A stretch of 50,051 nucleotides of DNA from WJMT01 sp041686095 (lineage in GTDB: Bacteria > Acidobacteriota > Aminicenantia > Aminicenantales > Aminicenantaceae): NCBI GenBank assembly GCA_041686095.1, contig JAWLEN010000005.1, positions 1-50,051 of the forward strand, written 5' to 3'. Under the pieces are notes generated by a model. The model ran no database searches. It was not told the origin of the DNA and saw only the letters and a list, made by a program, of their open reading frames with translations. The translations under genes and the position numbers were made by a program. Shown piece after piece: positions 8,655 through 15,585 of this stretch (position 1 is the stretch's first letter; the number at the start of each line of letters is the position of its first letter).

Positions 8655-9947
8655 ATGAATATGTTCACATCTACAGAAATCATCCTTGCCGTGATGGTTG
8701 TGACCTATGTAGCTGTCAGGGCTTTCAAAATTTCAACCGAACTTTCTATGTTTGCAGCTGCCCTGGCCGGCGCTCTTGTGGCAGGAGATGGGATTCCTGT
8801 GAGGCACATCGTTGAGGGAGCGTTCACTTATTTTGATATCATCCTGATTTTTATCACAGCCACCCTCTTCATGAATCTACTCAAGCAATCAGGCGGAGTG
8901 GCTTATGTGGTGCGCCGAATTCTTGTTCGGTTTCACAGAAGGAAAATCATTCTTTTTGTTCTCTTGACTTTCCTTCTTCTCATTCCGGGAGCCCTCACTG
9001 GGGCGGGCAGTGTCACCGTGCTCATCATGGGGGGCATGATAGCCATTGTCTTGGACTATATGGGTTTGAGCCGGCCCAAAACCACCGCCATCATATTTAT
9101 TCTGGCGGGCTTGAGTGCTGCCGCTCCTCCAGTAAGCCTCTGGGCTATGCTCACCGCTGCAGGAATCAATATGCCTTACGCAGGCTTTTTTCTTCCCCTT
9201 TTTATTCCCTGCGTTGTGCTCGGACTGTCTACCCTGTTTATTCTGGGATGGAAATCAAAGCCTGTTGATTTGGAAAAAGCACTGAGCGAACTTCCTGAAC
9301 CACCTGAAGAGATGAACTGGATTCGAGTGGTTGTTCCTTTTATTGCTTTTTTCCTGCTGGTCCTTGCCGGAAGAGTTTGGCCTCATTCAATGCCTATCAT
9401 CGGCCTTCCTATGATGTTTATGGTGTCTGCGGGGCTGAGCTTTCTTCTTTCGCCAAAAAAATTAGAGTTCCTGAAAATCTCAAGGGATACCATTCATCAA
9501 CTTCTTCCTTTGATCGGCACCCTGACCTGTGTGGGCATTTTGGTACAGATCATGACTTTAACCGGGGTGCGGGGTCTTATCGCCATCACCACGGTCACTC
9601 TTCCCCTTGCAGCAGTCATTCTTACTTTGCCCCTGGTCCTCCCAGCTTCAGAGGCTGTTTTGATGTGGGGAGCTGCTCCTGTTTTAGGAGTTCCTCTGGT
9701 TCTTTTATTCAACACCATTGGTTTGAATCCCATCGTGGCCCTGGCTGGCATGAGCATCATCTGGCCCCTTGGAGATGCCCTTCCCCCCACAGCTATCATC
9801 GGCCGTTTGGCTAAGGAGACTGTCAACATGAAGGAGCCATATTTAAAAATGCTCCGACATTGTATTATTCCCGCCGTAATCATAATGGTTGTGGGCATAC
9901 TCATGGTCATTTACAGCAAGAAACTGAGTTTTCTTACTATGTTATAA
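8655..9947 (+). CDS. DctM-like (TRAP large subunit / ion-transporter superfamily) permease
   Basis: This is a 430-residue integral membrane protein with about 12 hydrophobic segments. The inverted 'LIPGALTGAGSVTVLIMGGM' and 'PASEAVLMWGAAPVLG' hairpins, and a 'PPTAIIGR' near the end, are typical of the TRAP DctM/ion-transporter superfamily. These permeases carry organic acids, often driven by sodium. No DctP binding protein or DctQ small subunit lies beside it, so it may act alone as a secondary carrier. No clear ribosome site precedes the ATG; a second ATG is at 8661. A hairpin and a 48-codon membrane gene follow, then an M14-type deacylase, all on the same strand. This suggests a small operon for uptake or export of a carboxylate, possibly glutamate or its oligomers. 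Confidence 0.75.
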   Translation: MNMFTSTEIILAVMVVTYVAVRAFKISTELSMFAAALAGALVAGDGIPVRHIVEGAFTYFDIILIFITATLFMNLLKQSGGVAYVVRRILVRFHRRKIILFVLLTFLLLIPGALTGAGSVTVLIMGGMIAIVLDYMGLSRPKTTAIIFILAGLSAAAPPVSLWAMLTAAGINMPYAGFFLPLFIPCVVLGLSTLFILGWKSKPVDLEKALSELPEPPEEMNWIRVVVPFIAFFLLVLAGRVWPHSMPIIGLPMMFMVSAGLSFLLSPKKLEFLKISRDTIHQLLPLIGTLTCVGILVQIMTLTGVRGLIAITTVTLPLAAVILTLPLVLPASEAVLMWGAAPVLGVPLVLLFNTIGLNPIVALAGMSIIWPLGDALPPTAIIGRLAKETVNMKEPYLKMLRHCIIPAVIIMVVGILMVIYSKKLSFLTML

Positions 9948-9950
9948 TAA

Positions 9951-9967
9951 ACCTGAATAGTTCAGGT
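9951..9967 (+). promoter_or_regulatory. Intercistronic hairpin after the DctM-like gene
   Basis: ACCTGAA-TAG-TTCAGGT is a perfect 7-bp stem with a 3-nt loop, three bases after the stop codon. No T-tract follows, so it is more likely an mRNA-stability or attenuation element than a full terminator. The stem core is the same as at 228-242. Confidence 0.35.
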
Positions 9968-9986
9968 AAGGAAAAAGAGAGTGATA

Positions 9987-10133
9987 ATGGTTACTTTTTT
10001 GTACTATATTTTAAGTGCTTATATTGCCTTTATTATTGTTTGGAACCTGGTTAAGAGCAAAAAATGGCAGGATGAACTTCTTTATATAATCATCCTCATT
10101 CCATTTATTCTGCGCATACTGCGCCTCAAATAA
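9987..10133 (+). CDS. 48-residue membrane protein
   Basis: A short frame encodes 48 residues. An N-terminal membrane helix (about residues 3-22, 'FLYYILSAYIAFIIVWNLVK') is followed by a short charged loop 'SKKWQDE' and a second hydrophobic stretch (31-42), ending 'RILRLK'. It follows the inside-positive pattern of small membrane proteins. A GGAAAAAGAGAG ribosome site precedes it; a GTG at 9981 is an alternative start. It lies 39 bases after the DctM-like permease and ends 9 bases before the M14-type gene, so it is probably cotranscribed and might be a small subunit of the permease. No family is recognised. Confidence 0.6.
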   Translation: MVTFLYYILSAYIAFIIVWNLVKSKKWQDELLYIIILIPFILRILRLK

Positions 10134-10142
10134 GACTGAGAA

Positions 10143-11315
10143 ATGAAAAAAATAAAAACCCCTACCATAAGAAAATCAGTATTCATTTCGTTCGGCTTGG
10201 TGGTGATCATATCTTCTGGAATTAATTTTTATAAAAGCCGGCATATGAAAGAGCCTGTGGTGATGAGTCCAGGAGTTACCCAAGTCAAGAGATTGGGCCA
10301 GTATTTCTCCGGGATCGCAGGCACAATAAATGACTCTCATGTTTACATACTGGAAGGAGAACAGCCAGGAGGAACCATTTTGGTTTTGGGAGGAACTCAT
10401 CCTGAGGAGCCTGCCGGACGTCTTGCTGCATGGATTTTGGTTGAAAACGCCATGCTGAAAAAAGGCCGACTTCTGGTCATCTTGTCAGCCAACAAAAGCG
10501 GTTCCACGGTAACCAGGTTAGGAGGAGCTTACCCTCCTGACTACACCATCCCCACGCCTTGGGGAGAACGAAAGTTCCGAATGGGAGACCGCTGGTCTAA
10601 TCCTCTCGACCAATGGCCTGACCCAGAAGTTTACATCCATTATCCCAGTAATCAAGAGCTCGCCTATGTAGATATAAGAAATTTAAACCGCACCTTCCCG
10701 GGCCGTCCTAACGGAACACTCACTGAAAAAACCGGTTTTGCCATTACCCAACTTATCCGCAAAGAAAAAGTCGACATAGTCATTGATCTTCATGAAGCAG
10801 AACTTCAGTATCCTGTCATAAGCACTATTGTGGCTCATGAACGAGGTCAAGACCTGGCAGCCATGGCTTCTATGATGATTTCAGGCACTGAAGATTTTAA
10901 CATAGGCATGGAGAATTCGCCTCCAGAACTCCGAGGTCTTTCACATCGAGAAATAGGTGACCACACCCAAGCTGTCTCCCTTCTTCTTGAGTCCCCTGAA
11001 CCTATGCTGGACGCCTGCAGAGGGAGGACAGATAGAAAATTACTTCTTGAAGGAAAAGATGAATTTCTGGTCAAAGCCTACCAGCATGGTCTGCTGTTTG
11101 AAAAAATCGATAAGAATGGATGGCCCATTAAAAAAAGAGTAGGAAGACACACTTCCTCAATCCTTCAAATTACAGAGCTCTGGACAGCTGAACATTCTGA
11201 CAAGGAAATCATAATCAACAATGTCCCCAAATATTCCCAACTCATAAAAAATGGAGTGGGGGGCTATCTTCACAATCCAGCAGAGGCCCCCCCGGCTCGT
11301 CTGGAATGGGAATGA
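10143..11315 (+). CDS. Exported succinylglutamate desuccinylase/aspartoacylase-type (M14-like) zinc hydrolase
   Basis: This 390-residue protein has an N-terminal membrane anchor or signal (about residues 11-27). An AstE/aspartoacylase-like domain follows, with the zinc ligands H86-x2-E89 in 'GGTHPEEPAG' and H217 in 'VIDLHEAE'. Such enzymes cleave amide bonds of N-acyl amino acids, and related M14 enzymes cleave gamma-glutamyl peptides. It is cotranscribed with a small membrane protein and a DctM-like permease. Its 3' end overlaps the convergent pgsW gene by 46 bp. From this setting I infer that it may trim poly-gamma-glutamate or oligomers outside the membrane; the sequence itself shows only a zinc hydrolase. 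Confidence 0.75.
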   Translation: MKKIKTPTIRKSVFISFGLVVIISSGINFYKSRHMKEPVVMSPGVTQVKRLGQYFSGIAGTINDSHVYILEGEQPGGTILVLGGTHPEEPAGRLAAWILVENAMLKKGRLLVILSANKSGSTVTRLGGAYPPDYTIPTPWGERKFRMGDRWSNPLDQWPDPEVYIHYPSNQELAYVDIRNLNRTFPGRPNGTLTEKTGFAITQLIRKEKVDIVIDLHEAELQYPVISTIVAHERGQDLAAMASMMISGTEDFNIGMENSPPELRGLSHREIGDHTQAVSLLLESPEPMLDACRGRTDRKLLLEGKDEFLVKAYQHGLLFEKIDKNGWPIKKRVGRHTSSILQITELWTAEHSDKEIIINNVPKYSQLIKNGVGGYLHNPAEAPPARLEWE

Positions 11316-12370
11316 AAACCATATAATATCATCGCAGCCATGACCGCAAAGTAGATTAAAGCTACCACTAGAAACGCCCAAGATCCCTCTTTAACATATT
11401 CATAAACAGCGCCTTTTCCTGGCTCAGGAAGCGGCACAGGATCCCAGGGAAGCCCATAAGCCTGCACAATTCCATTGATATAAAGAAGATGGACCACAGG
11501 ATATCCTTGAGCCGCCATCTCAAATACAAGCCCTCTTCTCTCCGGAGGCGGAAACCTTTTGATATTTGTTAGTCCCGGTTTTAATTTCAGGACATCTGAA
11601 TCAATTCCCAGACCCGAATAACTTCCGCCAATATTGATAAAAGCAGCGATCTCTTCCTCCCCACTATGCTGTTTGAAAATAGCTATTTTCTGCTCCACGT
11701 TCCTCTTTAAATCAGATTGATAGACAAACGTTACCCCGCTCCTTCTAATGGTCCTTAAAAGTTCAACGCGGCCTTCGGGGTCCATGCCCTCACCAAGATC
11801 GTTTTCTCCTCCTATAGAAAAAGCCACTGGTTTATAGCTGAAAATATTTTTTTCTAACAGACAATCATGCATGATTAACCAATGGAACTTTAGATCATTG
11901 GCTCCCCACTGGGAAGCACCCAGTGAACCAATAAAACCCACCTTGAGGTCCATAACATGCGCAGCAGAGAATACAGCAATGATCAAACCCGGAAATGAAC
12001 CTGATGCTTCCACAGCAATGGTATCTCCAGCTTTGACACCTGCTTCATTCATAAGCTTAACCATAAGTCCTGCAAAATTTGGATTTGCGGTGGTTCTCTT
12101 TGCTTCCAAATTTCCCACTGAAGTGGTGATAGGAGAACTTTCTTTCCCGATAATGCCTGTGCGGTTTATATCAAACTCATGATTTATCTCAATTCCATTT
12201 TCTCTCCGGCAGTTCTTAACCGCATTCATAGCGCTTTCCATCTTTTCTGAAGCTGTCAGCATAGACTCATGTAAGTCGAATTTCCCTTTATAAGGAAGAC
12301 AGAATGTGACCGCAAAAAAAAAGATGCTGATAAGAGAGGCCAGGATAATTACTTTGTGGTTTTCATTCAT
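11270..12370 (-). CDS. pgsW: Poly-gamma-glutamate system protein PgsW
   Basis: This 366-residue protein has a hydrophobic segment at each end (about residues 8-25 and 330-350) and a large extracytoplasmic part between. It matches the PgsW family, which occurs beside PgsB and PgsC in bacteria that lack the usual CapA/PgsA subunit. Recognisable stretches are 'GSLGASQWGAN', 'SIGGENDLGEGM' and 'INIGGSYSGLG'. The biochemical role is unknown. It starts four bases inside the end of pgsC (ATGA overlap), so it is translationally coupled to the synthase. The 3' end runs 46 bp into the convergent deacylase gene, which could allow antisense interference. Confidence 0.8.
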   Translation of the reverse strand: MNENHKVIILASLISIFFFAVTFCLPYKGKFDLHESMLTASEKMESAMNAVKNCRRENGIEINHEFDINRTGIIGKESSPITTSVGNLEAKRTTANPNFAGLMVKLMNEAGVKAGDTIAVEASGSFPGLIIAVFSAAHVMDLKVGFIGSLGASQWGANDLKFHWLIMHDCLLEKNIFSYKPVAFSIGGENDLGEGMDPEGRVELLRTIRRSGVTFVYQSDLKRNVEQKIAIFKQHSGEEEIAAFINIGGSYSGLGIDSDVLKLKPGLTNIKRFPPPERRGLVFEMAAQGYPVVHLLYINGIVQAYGLPWDPVPLPEPGKGAVYEYVKEGSWAFLVVALIYFAVMAAMILYGFHSHSRRAGGASAGL

Positions 12371-12807
12371 AATCCTATCCAGCCTATCACTCTAACAAGA
12401 AAATAAGTGGCCACAGCCACGGTTATCATAGAAGCCAGAGTCAAAATCTGTTTCTGCTTTTCCATGTTGTTGGCAATGAGACCCGGAATAACCAGCCCTA
12501 TGGCTCTCAATCCAATAGGTTGGGGGAGTACTTCAGGCCAAACAAGAAACCAAATATGCGCCCACAAAGCACCCAGCAGAACCACCATGACAAACCGTCT
12601 TCTTCCAAACAGAATTAAATACCGAGACAGCAGCTTGTATGAGAAAAGAGCTAAATAAGCGATCACTATTGTTGCGGCTATCCTGCCTGGTTGATGAAGA
12701 TAAAGGGCCATATAGGCTGGGACTATAATTCCTCCCGGATAAATATCAAAGATCTCTACATAAAAAACCGCAAGCAAAAGCCCTATAAAAACAGTTTCAT
12801 AAGTCAT
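12367..12807 (-). CDS. pgsC: Poly-gamma-glutamate synthase membrane subunit PgsC/CapC
   Basis: This 146-residue protein has about five hydrophobic helices and the family signature 'YVEIFDIYPGGIIVPAYMAL' near the N-terminus. That is the usual PgsC length (about 149). PgsC forms the membrane part of the PgsB-PgsC synthase, which polymerises glutamate through its gamma-carboxyl. It overlaps the end of pgsB by 11 bp and the start of pgsW by 4 bp, so the three genes are tightly coupled. Confidence 0.92.
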   Translation of the reverse strand: MTYETVFIGLLLAVFYVEIFDIYPGGIIVPAYMALYLHQPGRIAATIVIAYLALFSYKLLSRYLILFGRRRFVMVVLLGALWAHIWFLVWPEVLPQPIGLRAIGLVIPGLIANNMEKQKQILTLASMITVAVATYFLVRVIGWIGL

Positions 12808-13999
12808 GGCGTATTCCTATGGTGTCCCAGTGGTCTAAAAGATCTATCCCGATTCCTTTTATATTCCCTAATCCCACCAAAACACAATTTTTCTTTTCTT
12901 TCTCTAAAATAGAAGACATTATCTTTTTGGCATTTTTATTTCTAATGGCCTCATATTCCATCTTTTCGGCGTTCTTTTCCAGTTTTCTTTTCAATAATTC
13001 AGCCTGGTCTCCAAGGAAAATTATTTTTTGGAACTCTGGAAAAAGATTATCCTTGAAAGCAGACATCCACTGGTGAGTTCTGTCTCCCCTGTCTTTCCGA
13101 ATATTGAACAATCCAATCCATCTTTTGTATTTTATGTTTTTGCTTTTTATTAATTTATCAACAACATCCCTGGTCGACTCCGGATCATTAGCTGAAAAAG
13201 CACTGACAAGATCCCATTTGCGTATGGGCAATGTGAATTCAGCTTTCCAAATTTTTAGACTCCCCACATCCGGAAGAGCTTTGATGATTCCTGAGTAGGA
13301 TGTCTCTCTTTTGATATCCAAAAAGTCACAGACATCAAGAGTAAGGCGAATATTCTGCAGAAATTCAGACTTTGGTATTTTTTTTATGACAGATTTTTCA
13401 CTGGATAAATCTAATGTTCCGACTTTGACCAGCTTAGCCTTTCTCTTGACTGCCCAATTTTTAAAAACAGGCAAACACTCCTCTTCTGGAATAAAAACAG
13501 TAGATAAATCATTTATAGATCGTGCAAAATTTTCAGCTATCTCTTGTTTTGATTTCCCGGCTTGAACCGTATGGTCCATCCTGACATTGGTGATGACCAT
13601 TATATGGGGCCGGAGCATCCGCCGGCTTTCTGCATACAAAGACTCGGGGCTGAACGACATCAACTCAACAATTAAAACTTGAACGGAATTGGAAGCTGCT
13701 TTCCGGAGAACCTTTTTTTCCTCTAAAATTGAAGTGATCCCTCGACGTCTGATAAATCTCTCCTCTCCTCCGGGAAAAATAAACACAGGCTTTGTGCCTG
13801 TGACTTTGGCCAGCACTCTGAAGCCGGCTTGATTTAAACAGGAAGCTAAAAGACGCGTGACTCCCGACTTCCCCCGAGTTCCTGTAACACAAATCCTCAA
13901 GGGTATCTTTCTGGACTTTTTATATAAGCTCTCTCTCTCAAACCACAAATACAGCAGAAAAACCAAAACTGTGGTTGATATGATAATGATTTCCCTAAT
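12797..13999 (-). CDS. pgsB: Poly-gamma-glutamate synthase ligase subunit PgsB/CapB, probable AUU start
   Basis: This is a Mur-ligase-like ATP-dependent amide ligase with the P-loop 'VTGTRGKSGVTR', 'ITNVRMDHTVQAG' and a C-terminal 'VLVGLGNIKGIG'. It makes the gamma-glutamyl bonds of the polymer. The first ordinary start codon is a TTG at 13966. It has no ribosome site and would cut the N-terminal membrane helix that PgsB proteins have. Upstream in frame, an ATT at 13999 follows a strong GGAAGGAG at a 6-base spacing. It restores a hydrophobic N-terminus ('REIIIISTTVLVFLLYLW') before the next stop at 14029-14027. I therefore place the start at the ATT. AUU initiation is rare but known in infC and pcnB. 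First gene of pgsB-pgsC-pgsW. Confidence 0.85.
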   Translation of the reverse strand: MREIIIISTTVLVFLLYLWFERESLYKKSRKIPLRICVTGTRGKSGVTRLLASCLNQAGFRVLAKVTGTKPVFIFPGGEERFIRRRGITSILEEKKVLRKAASNSVQVLIVELMSFSPESLYAESRRMLRPHIMVITNVRMDHTVQAGKSKQEIAENFARSINDLSTVFIPEEECLPVFKNWAVKRKAKLVKVGTLDLSSEKSVIKKIPKSEFLQNIRLTLDVCDFLDIKRETSYSGIIKALPDVGSLKIWKAEFTLPIRKWDLVSAFSANDPESTRDVVDKLIKSKNIKYKRWIGLFNIRKDRGDRTHQWMSAFKDNLFPEFQKIIFLGDQAELLKRKLEKNAEKMEYEAIRNKNAKKIMSSILEKEKKNCVLVGLGNIKGIGIDLLDHWDTIGIRHDL

Positions 14000-14128
14000 T
14001 GGGCTCTCCTTCCACCAATAAAAGGCTCAATTTTTTTTATCCGATTTTTTATCTTCAGAATATGTTATTAATGAAGGTCACTATTATATCGGATAAATAA
14101 GAAAAAATTAAAATGTTTTTCAGCGGAG

Positions 14129-14257
14129 GAAGCATTTCTAAAACCGTGATACACGTGATAGATAATGTTTATTAAGGGGAGAGGGCAAGGGTTGAGGAAT
14201 CCCCTGCTCTTCCCCTTATTTGTTAAATAATCTATATCACGGTTTTAGAAATGCTTC
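14129..14257. repeat. MITE-like hairpin element, copy B (129 bp)
   Basis: The ends are perfect 22-bp inverted repeats (14129-14150 and 14236-14257): GAAGCATTTCTAAAACCGTGAT and its complement. The inner arms also pair imperfectly through the 'AATAAGGGGA' region, so the whole element can fold as one long hairpin. The left half is almost identical to copy A at 5309-5525, whose core is longer by about 90 bp. No protein is encoded. It lies between pgsB and a broken TolB-like gene; its right end is 10 bases from that gene's stop codon. Confidence 0.8.
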
Positions 14258-14266
14258 TATTCACTG

Positions 14267-14570
14267 TTATTTTCTGGACCAGTTTGGGAGCCTGTTTTCT
14301 CCCTTTGAGGTAAGTCGCCTCAGGTTGCTCCCGTCATAATCTATAGAATAAATTTGAATACTGCCTACCCGGTTGGATTAAAACACAATATGACGTCCGC
14401 CAGGAGATTACTTCTTTATTCTGTCCTGGATCTAAAGATGAATCAAAGAATATCCTCTCTTTTTTTGACTTGGGTTTTATCTTCTCATCAGGATTTGAAA
14501 TCACGGAAATCACTTTTTCTAGAGTTTTTCGATATCTCAAAAGATCAGAATTGATGGTTTTTGATACCGT
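14267..14570 (-). pseudogene. Decayed TolB/PD40 beta-propeller gene fragment
   Basis: Read on the minus strand, two frames together give a C-terminal PD40 propeller. The frame from 14570 to about 14415 encodes 'NPDEKIKPKSKKERIFFDSS' and runs to 'DPGQNKEVIS'. After a frameshift near 14405 the next frame gives 'SPGGRHIVF', an in-frame TAA, then 'SNRVGSIQIYSIDYDGSNLR' and a run ending 'LPNWSRK', followed by a stop (14269-14267). These are the blade motifs of TolB-like proteins, in the right order. One frameshift and one nonsense codon mark it as dead. The 5' part of the gene is absent: the frame runs directly out of the potassium-channel stop codon. It adjoins hairpin copy B. Confidence 0.7.
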
Positions 14571-15581
14571 TCATATCTTTTTTTCAAACTGCTTGATCAT
14601 TTCAGGGCTGGCAATAAAAATCAAAACATCTTTTTCTTTTATTTGGGTGTCAGAAGAGGGATTAAAAAGATAATCCCCTGTTTCTTCATCTCTAACAGCC
14701 ACCAAAATAGCATCTGTGTTTTCCCTGAGTTTGCATTCATCTAGGGTCTTCCCAATCGCAGGAGAATTTTTTTCCACACAGACTTCTTCAAATCTAAAAA
14801 CTCTTTTTCTGTCTTTCAACATCATATCTAGAAAAGTAACCACAGCCGGGCGGATCATTTCAGAAACCATGCGCATTCCTCCTATATAAGTGGGTGACAC
14901 CACCGCATCAGCGCCAGCTTTCTTCATCTTGCTATGGCTTTTTAAATCTACGGCTTTGCTCACGATCCTTATATCAGGATTGAGGCTGCGGGCAGTCAAG
15001 GCTACGAAAAGATTCTCTTCGTCGTTACAGAGCGACAGTATAATCCCTCTTGCCCTTTTTATTCCGGCAGAAACAAGCACCTGGTCTTCAGCAGAATCGC
15101 CTATGATGTAGAGAAAATCTCCATACAAGGAGAGTTGGTCAATCTTTTCCTGGGAAGCCTCAATGACTACAAATTCTCTTTTGGTCAATATAAGCTCCTC
15201 AACAATGGTATGGGATGTTTCATCGGCTCCACAGACAATATAATGATCTTTAAGCTTTGATATTTTCTTATCCATCTTTCTTCTCCAGAGAATATTTTTA
15301 AGTTCTCCCTCCACAATAAAAGCTGTGATCGAAGATATGGCAAAAGTAATAGTCCCCAGACTCAATAAAATAAATATCACCACAAAGACACGCGCTCCTG
15401 GATTTGCACTCAAATCAATAACTTCTTCGTAACCTACAGTGGAAATCGTTATCACAGTCATATAGAAGCTGTCCAGTAAAGACCATTCTTCACCACCAAA
15501 AAATTTAAATCCAATAACTCCACCGATAAACACTAAAAAGAAAATAAGAACAGATAAAAATATTCTTTTTCTGCTGTTCAT
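14571..15581 (-). CDS. Two-helix potassium channel with RCK (TrkA-N/TrkA-C) regulatory domain
   Basis: This 336-residue protein has two membrane helices (about 7-25 and 63-90) flanking a pore loop with the selectivity filter T48-V-G-Y-E. A cytosolic RCK domain follows: a Rossmann-type TrkA-N ('HYIVCGADETSHTIVEEL') and a TrkA-C tail ('DTQIKEKDVLIFI'). The architecture is that of MthK-like channels, gated by calcium, nucleotides or voltage-independent ligands. The ribosome site is AAGGAAATAG. The gene begins 4 bases after the end of the MscS-type channel gene, so it is probably the last gene of the cyclase operon. An osmotic or ion-homeostasis role is likely. Confidence 0.9.
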   Translation of the reverse strand: MNSRKRIFLSVLIFFLVFIGGVIGFKFFGGEEWSLLDSFYMTVITISTVGYEEVIDLSANPGARVFVVIFILLSLGTITFAISSITAFIVEGELKNILWRRKMDKKISKLKDHYIVCGADETSHTIVEELILTKREFVVIEASQEKIDQLSLYGDFLYIIGDSAEDQVLVSAGIKRARGIILSLCNDEENLFVALTARSLNPDIRIVSKAVDLKSHSKMKKAGADAVVSPTYIGGMRMVSEMIRPAVVTFLDMMLKDRKRVFRFEEVCVEKNSPAIGKTLDECKLRENTDAILVAVRDEETGDYLFNPSSDTQIKEKDVLIFIASPEMIKQFEKKI

Positions 15582-15585
15582 GATT

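Noticed and set aside
9377..9910. Open frames of 137 and 145 codons overlapping the DctM-like gene
   Set aside because: They are shadows of a high-quality membrane protein; the translations are rich in Ser, His and Arg with no family pattern.
228..9967. The two CCTGAA...TTCAGG hairpins as members of a dispersed repeat
   Set aside because: Only the 6-bp stem core is shared, loops differ and flanks are unrelated; two short stems in 50 kb can arise by chance.
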